From an uncultured Lachnospiraceae bacterium (GTDB taxonomy: Bacteria > Bacillota > Clostridia > Lachnospirales > Lachnospiraceae): a stretch of 64,000 nt of DNA. Below are positions 55,056 to 63,718 of the stretch, piece after piece (the stretch's first letter is position 1; the number at the start of each line of letters is the position of its first letter). The translations under genes and the position numbers were made by a program. The notes under the pieces were generated by a model that did not search any database, was not told the DNA's origin, and saw only the letters and a list, made by a program, of their open reading frames with translations. The DNA lies in NCBI GenBank assembly GCA_947625775.1, contig CANQPM010000006.1, positions 62,001 through 126,000 of the forward strand, read 5' to 3'.

Positions 55056-56045
55056 ATGATTTCATTGGTAACGGGTGGCTGTGGTTTTATTGGTTCACAT
55101 ATGGTGGATAGGCTTTTGGTAGAGGGACATAATGTCAGGGTTATTGATAACTGGACTACTGGAAGACCGCAAAATCTGGAACATCAGAAAGATAACCCTA
55201 ATCTTACGGTATATCATATGGATATTAGAAACAAAGAGGAGATTGAGCCGATTTTTAAGGATGTGGATTATGTATTCCATTTTGCCGCGTTAGCGGACAT
55301 TGTGCCTTCTATACAGAGACCATGGGATTATTATTCATCTAATGTCCTCGGAACATACAATGTGGTTGAATGTGCAAAAAATGCGAATATTAAGAAACTG
55401 GTTTATGCTGCATCGTCATCATGCTATGGTATTCCGAATGAATATCCGACAAAGGAGAATGCGGAAATCAGACCGCAATATCCATATGCGCTCACCAAAC
55501 GGTTAGGCGAGGAGACTGTTCTGCACTGGGGGCAGGTGTATGGTCTTCCGGTAATCACACTTCGGCTTTTTAATGTATATGGCACGCGGTCAAGAACATC
55601 CGGCACTTATGGCGCAGTATTTGGTGTTTTTTTGGCACAGAAGCTTGCGGGCAAGCCGTTTACGGTAGTAGGAGACGGCAATCAGACAAGAGATTTTACA
55701 TATGTGACCGATATCGCTGATGCTTTTTACACGGCAGCTATGTCTGATGTGGTACAGGATACATTTAATGTTGGAAGCGGCGGTACATACTCTGTGAATC
55801 GCCTTTGTGAACTCTTGGGCGGTGAGATAACACACATCCCTAAGCGCCCGGGTGAGCCGGATTGTACTTTTGCTGACACGACTAAGATTGAGAGCAGACT
55901 GGGCTGGAAAGCAAAAGTGACATTTGAGGAAGGCGTACAGAAGGTCTTGGATAACATTGATTACTGGCGGGAAGCGCCGGTTTGGACACCGGACAGCATC
56001 GGCGTGGCCACAGAGGACTGGTTCAAGTATTTAGGACGTTCATAA
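55056..56045 (+). CDS. NAD-dependent nucleotide-sugar epimerase/dehydratase
   Basis: A 329-residue extended SDR: TGGCGFIGSHMVDRL, FHFAALADIVPS, AASSSCYG and PQYPYALTKRLGEE with the Y-x3-K pair, then LFNVYGTRSRTSGTYGAVFGVF. ATG 55056 follows TTGGAGGA; the upstream in-frame ATG (55017) overlaps gmhB. Located between gmhB and the HldE-like gene, it probably modifies the NDP-heptose (for example epimerisation), but UDP-hexose 4-epimerase activity cannot be excluded. Confidence 0.75.
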   Translation: MISLVTGGCGFIGSHMVDRLLVEGHNVRVIDNWTTGRPQNLEHQKDNPNLTVYHMDIRNKEEIEPIFKDVDYVFHFAALADIVPSIQRPWDYYSSNVLGTYNVVECAKNANIKKLVYAASSSCYGIPNEYPTKENAEIRPQYPYALTKRLGEETVLHWGQVYGLPVITLRLFNVYGTRSRTSGTYGAVFGVFLAQKLAGKPFTVVGDGNQTRDFTYVTDIADAFYTAAMSDVVQDTFNVGSGGTYSVNRLCELLGGEITHIPKRPGEPDCTFADTTKIESRLGWKAKVTFEEGVQKVLDNIDYWREAPVWTPDSIGVATEDWFKYLGRS

Positions 56046-56087
56046 CACAGATGTGGCAATAAATATTGCAGAAAGTATGGTATATGT

Positions 56088-57623
56088 ATGAGCAAGATAG
56101 TATCTAAGGAAAAATTTAAGAATGAGATTCGACCATTATTGAAAAAGGAAAATAAAACAATCGTACTATGCCATGGTGTTTTCGATGTGGTGCATCCGGG
56201 ACATATTATACACTTAGAACAGGCAAAAGACCTGGGGGGGGGTATCCTCGTCGTTTCTGTTACTGCGTCTAAATATGTAAGGAAAGGACCTGGCAGACCG
56301 TATTTCAATGATGAGATGCGTATGAAATTCCTGGAAGCGTTGGAGTGTGTTGATTATGTTATGCTTTCAGAAGGATATACGGTAGATGATATTGTGGAGG
56401 CTGTAGAGCCTGATATCTATGTCAAAGGTGAAGAGTATGCGAAAGCAGAAGACGATATCACAGGTAAAATCAATGAAGAGAAGGCGCTAGTAGAAAAGCA
56501 CGGAGGTGTAATTCGATATACGACCGGACAGACATATAGTTCGACTAAACTTATCAATACTGTTATGGCAGGTCTGCCGGAAGATGTTATTCAATATGCG
56601 GAAAATTTCAAACAATCATATTCTATAGAAGATATAAAGATGTATGCGGACAAAGCCTCGGCACTGAAAATCTTAGTAGTCGGGGATATCATAATTGATA
56701 AATATACTTACTGCAGAGTACAGGGGCTTATGAGTAAGGATATGGGATATTCCGCACGTATCAGCAATTCAGAAGAGTATCTTGGCGGCGCGATTGCCGT
56801 TGCAAGGCATCTGTCCAGCTTCAGCAGCAATATAACATTGCTGTCTATGATTGGCAGCGAACAGGATCTGCGGACAAGGCTGCATGAAGAATTATCTGAG
56901 CAAATGGATCTTAAGCTCATTGTGGATGAGGAATTTCCTACAATTATAAAACACCGATATCTTACTAAGAATGCGAAGAGGGAAGAATATAGGAAGGTAT
57001 TGGCGGTCAACAATATACCGGAGAAGATGCGGCATAATCAGGAGAGCAGAGAGCAGTTCTTAAAGGAACTGAATGACTGCATATGTGATTATGACGTTGT
57101 ATTTTTGTGCGATTTTGGACATGGTCTGATAGACGAAGATACGATGGAACTGATTCAGCAGAAAGCAAGGTTTCTTGTGCTGAATTGTCAGACGAACTCT
57201 ACCAATAAAGGGATGAATATTATTACTAAATATCATCGTGCTGATGCTTTTGCCTGTGATCAGCAGGAACTTAGACTGGCGTTTCCTATGTATATGGATG
57301 ACGAAGAAATGGGATTTGCAAAATTATCGGAACACCTTCACAGTAAAGGGTGGCTTACGAGAGGGGCGTTGGGGGCTTATGGTATAGAAAATGGAAAGAT
57401 GCATAATTGCCCTGCATTTACTTTGACAGTGAAAGACACAGTAGGCGCTGGGGATGCCTTTTTAGCCGTGGCGGGTGTGTTTTCTTCAGCTGGAGCACCA
57501 ATAGAAATAGGAACATTTGTTGGTAACATTGCGGGAGCATTAGGCGCAAATATTGTGGGAAATAAAGAGGCAGTGGAAAAGGTTAATATATTGAAATATG
57601 CAAATACATTATTGAATGTATAG
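56088..57623 (+). CDS. hldE: HldE-like bifunctional enzyme with swapped domains (nucleotidyltransferase then kinase)
   Basis: A 511-residue protein. Residues 20-160 are a nucleotidyltransferase (CHGVFDVVHPGH with HPGH at 36-39; YVKGEEYA; late TYSSTKLI). Residues about 190-505 are a PfkB-type kinase (LVVGDIIIDKY, and DTVGAGDAFLA near 455 with the catalytic aspartate). E. coli HldE has the opposite order. Together with the isomerase and phosphatase this completes a route to an NDP-heptose. A nine-G tract encodes residues 50-52 of the nucleotidyltransferase. The ribosome site is weak. Confidence 0.8.
   Translation: MSKIVSKEKFKNEIRPLLKKENKTIVLCHGVFDVVHPGHIIHLEQAKDLGGGILVVSVTASKYVRKGPGRPYFNDEMRMKFLEALECVDYVMLSEGYTVDDIVEAVEPDIYVKGEEYAKAEDDITGKINEEKALVEKHGGVIRYTTGQTYSSTKLINTVMAGLPEDVIQYAENFKQSYSIEDIKMYADKASALKILVVGDIIIDKYTYCRVQGLMSKDMGYSARISNSEEYLGGAIAVARHLSSFSSNITLLSMIGSEQDLRTRLHEELSEQMDLKLIVDEEFPTIIKHRYLTKNAKREEYRKVLAVNNIPEKMRHNQESREQFLKELNDCICDYDVVFLCDFGHGLIDEDTMELIQQKARFLVLNCQTNSTNKGMNIITKYHRADAFACDQQELRLAFPMYMDDEEMGFAKLSEHLHSKGWLTRGALGAYGIENGKMHNCPAFTLTVKDTVGAGDAFLAVAGVFSSAGAPIEIGTFVGNIAGALGANIVGNKEAVEKVNILKYANTLLNV
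56234..56242 (+). repeat. Poly-G tract, 9 G, in frame
   Basis: Encodes the glycines after DL in KDLGGGILVV of the HldE-like protein, early in the nucleotidyltransferase domain, so a one-base change would remove both activities. Confidence 0.85.
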
Positions 57624-57657
57624 CAACATATATGTCGATAATTAATTGGAGGAATAT

Positions 57658-58935
57658 ATGACATTTAAGGAGTTTTGTATAAAGAGCAAACATTTTTTGA
57701 TGCTGAGTGGAGCGTTTGGCAAGGCAAAGAAAATAGAGTATTATTTATCTAGCAGAGAGAATTCGGGATATAATGTAAATCATAATGAATGGAAAAAATC
57801 TGTTCAGAAAATAAAAAGCAAATATACGGAAATCAGAGTTCATACATTATGGAGTACAAGAATAGGCGAGTATTTGGTCAGATATCTTAGGGCTGTGGAA
57901 GATTCGGCTGAAAATGAAAAAAAAGGGATTTTGGATGTATTTGTTTTATCAGATTGTATTAACCATAATTCTCGATTGTCGCAAATAATGGGAAGGCATA
58001 TTTGTATTATTGATGACACTAATGTTGAAATGTGGAGATATATTTTGCGGCATTTTCCCAATGTGCAGGTTGCTAAATGCTGGGCGGACTATGAAATCAA
58101 GAAGAATGACAGGCTGCGCAACTCGAAAGATACAGTTAAGTATTTTGAATTGACTGCGGAAGAAGAAGCTGAGGGCATGAACAAAATGAAAGCAATGCAG
58201 CTTCAGCAGCCGTTTGTGTGCGTTTCAAGTAGGGATAAGGCATATCTTCATAGTATTTTCCCATTGAAAGATTGCATATATCATGATTATAGGGATTCAG
58301 ATATTAATAACTTTAATCTTGCGGCAGATTATTTGACACAAGAAGGCATAATGGCAGTGCGAATGGGACGAGCGGTTGATAAAACTGTGGAATTTGGTAA
58401 TTGTATTGATTATGCGAACAATTATTATGATGAGCTAATGGATATTGTATTATCTAAAGGGTGTAGATTTTATGTCGGCGATTCATCAGGGATTGTGTGG
58501 TTACCAATGGTTATGAATAAACCAATAGCTTTAAGAAACTGGATTCCAGTTTTTCTTAATTCAGAATCACTTCCATATAATCCTCATAATTTGCTTATAT
58601 TTAAGAAGTATTATTTAAAATCAGAAGGTAGATTTTTGTCAATAAAGGAGATGATGAAAATTGAGGCTGAAGTTAGATATGATGGTAATAAATATGCAGA
58701 ATATGGTATTGAGGTGATAGAAAATAGTGCAGAAGAAACACTTGATTTAGTAATGGAAATGAATGAAAGATTGGATGGTAAATGGAAAGAAACAAGAGAA
58801 GATATTGCGCTTCAAGATAAGTTTCAATCGATTTATAAAGAATGGTGTGAACGGCAACACTATCAGGATAGTGAAGTTTTGCATATCAGAGTGGGAGCGT
58901 TATTTCTTAGAAAAAATCAATATCTATTAGTTTGA
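57658..58935 (+). CDS. TIGR04372-type putative glycosyltransferase
   Basis: A 425-residue soluble protein resembling the TIGR04372 group of putative glycosyltransferases: VCVSSRDKAYLHSIF in mid-chain, then YHDYRDSDINNFNLAADYLTQEG, AVRMGRAVDK and CRFYVGDSSGIVWLPMVMNKPIAL. The last blocks resemble the nucleotide-binding half of a GT-B fold. ATG 57658 follows TTGGAGGA. Substrate unknown. Confidence 0.65.
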   Translation: MTFKEFCIKSKHFLMLSGAFGKAKKIEYYLSSRENSGYNVNHNEWKKSVQKIKSKYTEIRVHTLWSTRIGEYLVRYLRAVEDSAENEKKGILDVFVLSDCINHNSRLSQIMGRHICIIDDTNVEMWRYILRHFPNVQVAKCWADYEIKKNDRLRNSKDTVKYFELTAEEEAEGMNKMKAMQLQQPFVCVSSRDKAYLHSIFPLKDCIYHDYRDSDINNFNLAADYLTQEGIMAVRMGRAVDKTVEFGNCIDYANNYYDELMDIVLSKGCRFYVGDSSGIVWLPMVMNKPIALRNWIPVFLNSESLPYNPHNLLIFKKYYLKSEGRFLSIKEMMKIEAEVRYDGNKYAEYGIEVIENSAEETLDLVMEMNERLDGKWKETREDIALQDKFQSIYKEWCERQHYQDSEVLHIRVGALFLRKNQYLLV

Positions 58936-58950
58936 TAAAGGAGTATTGTT

Positions 58951-60024
58951 ATGGAAGATTATAGGGTAGATTCGCATAAATTGATGTTTCATGTAGATAA
59001 AGTATCGGATTGGATGCAGGGAAAAGAGATATATCCAATCAATGCAGAGATAGGTCTTGCTGGTGCGTGCAATCATAGATGTATTTTTTGCGCGGTAGAC
59101 TATATGGGATATGAACCGAAAGTGTTGTCAAAGGAAATTACAAACATACGGTTTAAAGAAATGCGTTCCAAGGGTTTGAAAAGTATTTTGTTTGCTGGAA
59201 CAGGTGAGCCGCTTTTGAATAAAGATGCGCCAGATATAATAAATAATACGAAGACCATGGGAGTGGATGTTGCACTATCTACAAATGGAGTGCTATTTAC
59301 GGAAGATATAGCTAAAGAGTGTATGGAATCAATTTCGTGGATCCGATTTAGCACATCGGCGGGAACCGAAGATACATATAAAAAAATTCATCAAGGGAAA
59401 GATGGAGATTTGGAAAGGGTATTCACTAATATTTATAATGCGGCACAATTTAAGAAGAAGCATAATTTAAGAACAACTTTAAATGTACAAATTGTAATGA
59501 TACCCGAAAACATTGATGAAGTAATTATGTTGGCTAAAAAGGTGAAGGAATTGGGAGCAGATCAATATTTAGTGAAATCGTTTGGCTGGCAACCGTTGAG
59601 TGTAAGCAGTTTAAAAAAAGAAATTAATAGGACGACATTTTATGATAATCATGAAGAGATTGTTAGAGAATTAGCAGAATTGAATGATGAAAAATTTAGG
59701 GCAGTATATAGATTCAACCGTATGAGCAAAGCTAAAATTGAAAAGAATTATTCTGAATGTTATGCCATGCCGTTTCACACGAATATTGACGCAAATGGAG
59801 ATGTTTGGCCGTGTTGTCAGCTGATTGGGACACCAGATATGTGTTTTGGCAATATATATCAACAATCTTTTGAAGAAATATGGCAAGGTGATGCACGTAA
59901 ACATGCAATACAATGTATAAAGGATACGAAACTGGCAGGATGTGCGCCAGAATGTAGACTAGATGACATGAATCGATACTTGAATGAATTAAAACACCCA
60001 AGCGCACATGTGAACTTTATTTAG
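58951..60024 (+). CDS. Radical SAM/SPASM protein (first of a tandem pair)
   Basis: A 357-residue radical SAM protein. ACNHRCIFC gives the cluster motif C40-x3-C44-x2-C47, AGTGEPLLN is the glycine-rich SAM motif, and the C-terminus has a SPASM-like cysteine set (WPCCQLIG, GCAPECRLDDMNRYL) for one or two auxiliary clusters. AAAGGAG site. It is similar over its full length to the next gene. No leader peptide gene is near, so a carbohydrate or lipid-linked substrate is more likely than a peptide. Confidence 0.8.
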   Translation: MEDYRVDSHKLMFHVDKVSDWMQGKEIYPINAEIGLAGACNHRCIFCAVDYMGYEPKVLSKEITNIRFKEMRSKGLKSILFAGTGEPLLNKDAPDIINNTKTMGVDVALSTNGVLFTEDIAKECMESISWIRFSTSAGTEDTYKKIHQGKDGDLERVFTNIYNAAQFKKKHNLRTTLNVQIVMIPENIDEVIMLAKKVKELGADQYLVKSFGWQPLSVSSLKKEINRTTFYDNHEEIVRELAELNDEKFRAVYRFNRMSKAKIEKNYSECYAMPFHTNIDANGDVWPCCQLIGTPDMCFGNIYQQSFEEIWQGDARKHAIQCIKDTKLAGCAPECRLDDMNRYLNELKHPSAHVNFI

Positions 60025-60073
60025 AGAGAATTATGATGTGAATGATAGATAAAATGTTATGTTAGGAGAAGAA

Positions 60074-61135
60074 ATGGCTGAAGATTTTAAATTAGATTCC
60101 CATAAATTAATATATCATCCCTGTGAAGTTGCAAGATGGCTTCGTGGGGAAGAAATATATCCTATCGAAATTGAGATATCACCTAGTGGAGCCTGTAATC
60201 ATCGTTGTATTTTTTGCGCAGTAGACTATTTGGGATATGAACCAGTTTTTTTGGATACGCAGATGATGATTCAGAACGTAAAGCATATGAAAAAGCAAGG
60301 ATTAAAAAGTGTAATATGTTCTGGGGAAGGAGAACCATTGTTAAATAGGAATATGCCTCAAATGGCAGTTGAAATGAAAAATATGGGAATAGATGTAGCG
60401 ATGGCATCAAATGGTGTGTTATTAAGCAAAGAAATTACACGAGAATGCTTGAAATCATTTACTTGGGTCAGGTTCAGTGTGGCGGCTGCTCATGAAGAAA
60501 CTTATAGTAAGATACATCGAGGACAAAAAGGTGATTTACAAAAGGCATTGAACAATATTGCATATGCCGTGGAGTGGAAGAAAAGAAATCATTTGACAAC
60601 TACTTTAGGTGTACAGTGTTTATTGATAAGAGAAAATAGAAATGAAATTATTGATATGGCACAAATGCTTAAAGAAATAGGGGTTGACTATTTTACGGTC
60701 AAACCATATTCTCAGCATAGACAAAGTACTAATCATATGGAAGTTGATTATAAAGAACTTTTAGACTTGGGAAAGGATATTTCACGGTATGAATCAGAAG
60801 ATTTTAGAATATATTATCGCTCAAATGCCATGAAAAAAATGAAGGTAGATAAAGCATATGATAATTGTTATGGTTTACCATTTATGACTCATATTGATTC
60901 TAAAGGAAATGTGTGGCCTTGCATTAATTTTATTGGAAATGAGAAATTTCTATACGGAAATTTATATGAGCAGACTTTTGAAGAAATATGGAAAGGCGAA
61001 CAACGGCAGCGTGTTATATCAATGTTTGAGGAATTTGATATAAATGGCATATGCCGAGAGGCTTGTCGCTTGGATGAAATCAATAAATATTTGTATCAGT
61101 TAAAAAATCCGGGAGAACATATTAATTTTATATAG
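60074..61135 (+). CDS. Radical SAM/SPASM protein (second of a tandem pair)
   Basis: A 353-residue paralog of the preceding protein with the same opening (FKLDSHKLIYH), cluster motif C41-x3-C45-x2-C48 (ACNHRCIFC), GEGEPLLN, and C-terminal CREACRLDEINKYL. One difference is WPCINF in place of WPCCQL, so one auxiliary cysteine is missing. ATG 60074 follows TAGGAG. The pair probably performs related or successive steps on the same sugar. Confidence 0.8.
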   Translation: MAEDFKLDSHKLIYHPCEVARWLRGEEIYPIEIEISPSGACNHRCIFCAVDYLGYEPVFLDTQMMIQNVKHMKKQGLKSVICSGEGEPLLNRNMPQMAVEMKNMGIDVAMASNGVLLSKEITRECLKSFTWVRFSVAAAHEETYSKIHRGQKGDLQKALNNIAYAVEWKKRNHLTTTLGVQCLLIRENRNEIIDMAQMLKEIGVDYFTVKPYSQHRQSTNHMEVDYKELLDLGKDISRYESEDFRIYYRSNAMKKMKVDKAYDNCYGLPFMTHIDSKGNVWPCINFIGNEKFLYGNLYEQTFEEIWKGEQRQRVISMFEEFDINGICREACRLDEINKYLYQLKNPGEHINFI

Positions 61136-61158
61136 TATATGAAACAGGAAGATGGTAT

Positions 61159-61728
61159 ATGAATAGCTATTTATCAAATGAGCAGCTTGCAGATTTGCAT
61201 TTAAAAAAATTTGGAGAAAATGTAAAAATAAGTAGTAGAGCAGTTTTTTATTCTCCTGAGAATATTATTATTGGAAATAATGTTCGAATTGATGATTTTG
61301 CTTTTATTAGTGGCAGTGGCGGAATAAATATTGGTAATTATGTTCATATTGCTGCATATAGTGCTTTATTTGGAAAGTATGGAATAGACATTGGTGATTA
61401 TGTGAATATTAGTAGCCGTGTTAGTATTTATTCTACCAGTGATGATTATTCTGGAGAATATATGACTGGGCCGTTAGTTGGTCAAGAATACATTAATGAT
61501 ATAGGACAAAAAATATTAATTGAAAATCATGCCATTATTGGCACGGGAAGTGTGTTGCTTCCAGGTGCTATTTTGCATCAAGGAGTGGCAGTTGGGGCTA
61601 TGAGTCTTGTGAAAGAAGAATTGGAATCGTATAAGATATATGCTGGAATTCCGACAGAGTATATTAAGGATAGAAAAAAAGAAATGTTAAATAAAGAATA
61701 TGATTTTGTACGGGGGGGGGGGTATTAA
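61159..61728 (+). CDS. Hexapeptide-repeat O/N-acetyltransferase
   Basis: A 189-residue left-handed beta-helix protein of the WbbJ/maltose-acetyltransferase kind: IIIGNNVRIDDFAFISGSGGINIGNYVHIAAYSALFGKYG in repeats, then the loop and LIENHAIIGTGSVLLPGAILHQGVAVGA. The end IPTEYIKDRK is the usual closing helix. The final residues RGGGY are encoded by an 11-G tract directly before the stop codon. The tract length decides how the gene ends (see findings). Confidence 0.8.
   Translation: MNSYLSNEQLADLHLKKFGENVKISSRAVFYSPENIIIGNNVRIDDFAFISGSGGINIGNYVHIAAYSALFGKYGIDIGDYVNISSRVSIYSTSDDYSGEYMTGPLVGQEYINDIGQKILIENHAIIGTGSVLLPGAILHQGVAVGAMSLVKEELESYKIYAGIPTEYIKDRKKEMLNKEYDFVRGGGY
61712..61722 (+). repeat. 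Poly-G tract, 11 G, at the acetyltransferase stop codon
   Basis: With 11 G the frame ends two codons after the tract. With 12 (or 9) it runs without a stop into the formyltransferase frame; with 10 it extends about 30 codons and stops overlapping the formyltransferase start. Confidence 0.9.
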
Positions 61729-61805
61729 ACCAACTTGTTTTTTTGTGTTGGTTAATCTTTTGGCAGGATGCCTTTTGCATACAGCGCGGGAAAAGAGGTG
61801 CGCGT

Positions 61806-62555
61806 ATGATTAAGGTTATTTTTATGGCCAAGGAAACATATTCATCAATCAAAGCACTTGAATATATATGTTATGTGAGTGACATCACAGTCATTGGAGC
61901 TGTGATTCGATATAATGATTTAGGACTGCATAAATTATGTGAAAAAAATCATATTCCTATTTTAACGGAAGCAGAAATTAAGAATAATTATTATGATGGA
62001 ACATTATCTGCAGATTATATTTTTTCATTTTATTGGAAAAAAGTATCCTCAGATTTATTGTTAATTCCACAAATAGGTAGCATTAATTTCCATCCAGGTC
62101 CTTTGCCAGAGGCTCGTGGGTCTGGATATCATATTGCAATTCTTGAAAATTGGGGATATTGGGGTGTGACGGCGCATTATATGGATGAGGAATTTGATAC
62201 AGGTGCTATTATACAATGCAATCGTTTTTCTATTGATGCAAACATTGTTAACAAGGACTTGGTTACTTTGACTCATGAAAGGTTATTTGCCTTATTTAAA
62301 GATATTGTTAACAGGATTCTTGATGGTGAAAGATTTATAGGAGAGGAACAGACGGAAGGAAGATATTTTAGTTTACATGAATTAGAGGATAGTAAATTAA
62401 TTAATCCAAATGAGAGCGCAGAACAAATAAATAGAAAAATTCGTGCTTTTTGGAATCCGCCATACCATGGGGCTCAAATTGATATGGCAGGAGAAAAATA
62501 TACGTTAATTAATAAAGAAATCCTTGATTGGATTGCAGAGAAGATTAAAACGTAA
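61806..62555 (+). CDS. Formyltransferase (ArnA-N/methionyl-tRNA formyltransferase fold)
   Basis: A 249-residue formyltransferase. INFHPGPLPEARGSGY contains the catalytic asparagine (N94) and histidine (H96), and EEFDTGAII the aspartate (D131), matching the N-H-D triad spacing of ArnA and sugar N-formyltransferases. It should transfer formyl from N10-formyltetrahydrofolate to an amino sugar, plausibly one made by the DegT enzyme that follows. ATG 61806 follows AGAGGTG. The frame is open upstream to 61743 and beyond, in register for a fusion to the acetyltransferase. Confidence 0.82.
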   Translation: MIKVIFMAKETYSSIKALEYICYVSDITVIGAVIRYNDLGLHKLCEKNHIPILTEAEIKNNYYDGTLSADYIFSFYWKKVSSDLLLIPQIGSINFHPGPLPEARGSGYHIAILENWGYWGVTAHYMDEEFDTGAIIQCNRFSIDANIVNKDLVTLTHERLFALFKDIVNRILDGERFIGEEQTEGRYFSLHELEDSKLINPNESAEQINRKIRAFWNPPYHGAQIDMAGEKYTLINKEILDWIAEKIKT

Positions 62556-62584
62556 CTATTTTTTAACAATAGAGGAGAAAGTAT

Positions 62585-63718
62585 ATGGATAGAGTTATTA
62601 AACCAACGCAGCCAGTTATGCCACAATATGATAGATACATAAGGGAAATTAAAGACATATGGGATACAAAGGTTTTAACAAATAATGGTAATAAAGTTTG
62701 TAAACTACAACATGATATTTGTAATTACATGAATTGCAAAAATTCTGATTTGTTTGTTAATGGACATTCTGCCTTAATAATTGCAATTCGTGCGTTAAAT
62801 TTAAAGGGGGAGGTTTTAACATCACCATTTACTTTTGTTTCTACTACTAATGCCATTGTACAGAACGGGTTAACACCAGTTTTTTGTGATATCGATGACA
62901 GCTATAATATAGATGTAAGTAAATTGGAAGGCAAAATTACAGATAATACATGTGCCATAATAACGCCCCATATTTTTGGTATTCCTTGTAAAGTAAAGGA
63001 AATAGAAAGATTGGCTTTAAAATACAACTTAAAGGTGATATATGATGGAGCACAGGCGTTTGGCACTAAGATTGACGGAAAACATATAGGTGCATATGGA
63101 GATATAACGATGTTCAGCCTCCATGCAATCAAAGTGTATAATTCAATAGAAGGGGGACTGTTGGTATATTCGAATGATAAATTACATGAGAGTTTTGAGT
63201 TATACAGAAATTTTGGAATTTCATATGACGAAGACAAAAATGATGTTATTGTATGTGGTATAAATGCAAAAATGAATGAATTTCAAGCCGCTATGGGAAT
63301 TTTAGGGCTTGAAATCGTAGAAGATGAAATTGGTGTACGAAAAAAGCTGGCAAGTATATATATTGACAGATTGTCAAAAATAGACGGAATAGATACATAT
63401 CCGTATGAAGACGGGATTGATTATAATTATGCATATTTTCCTATACGTATAAAACAGGAAAAGGTTGGTTTTGATAGAGACACATTATTTCTTCGATTGA
63501 AGGAAAGAGGAATAATAACAAGAAAGTTATATGATACACTTAGCTGCGACTACAGTTATTATAAAGAAGGCAGATATAAAATGGATGTTGAGTATGCAAG
63601 AAAAATTTCTAAAGAAGCGTTAGATTTACCATTGTATGGAGGACTTCAAATATCAGATATCGAACATGTTTGTGATACTATTATGGCTATTTGTAAGGAG
63701 GAAAGTAATGTCAAATAA
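62585..63718 (+). CDS. DegT/DnrJ/EryC1 sugar aminotransferase
   Basis: A 377-residue PLP enzyme. SLHAIKVYNSIEGG carries the Schiff-base lysine (K183) in the VioA-like SxHAxKxxNxxEGG pattern, and YDGAQAFG the PLP aspartate. VioA-like enzymes make 4-amino-4,6-dideoxy sugars; with the adjacent formyltransferase and acetyltransferase this suggests a formylated or acetylated amino-dideoxyhexose. AGAGGAG site. It overlaps the next gene by 11 bases. Confidence 0.8.
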   Translation: MDRVIKPTQPVMPQYDRYIREIKDIWDTKVLTNNGNKVCKLQHDICNYMNCKNSDLFVNGHSALIIAIRALNLKGEVLTSPFTFVSTTNAIVQNGLTPVFCDIDDSYNIDVSKLEGKITDNTCAIITPHIFGIPCKVKEIERLALKYNLKVIYDGAQAFGTKIDGKHIGAYGDITMFSLHAIKVYNSIEGGLLVYSNDKLHESFELYRNFGISYDEDKNDVIVCGINAKMNEFQAAMGILGLEIVEDEIGVRKKLASIYIDRLSKIDGIDTYPYEDGIDYNYAYFPIRIKQEKVGFDRDTLFLRLKERGIITRKLYDTLSCDYSYYKEGRYKMDVEYARKISKEALDLPLYGGLQISDIEHVCDTIMAICKEESNVK

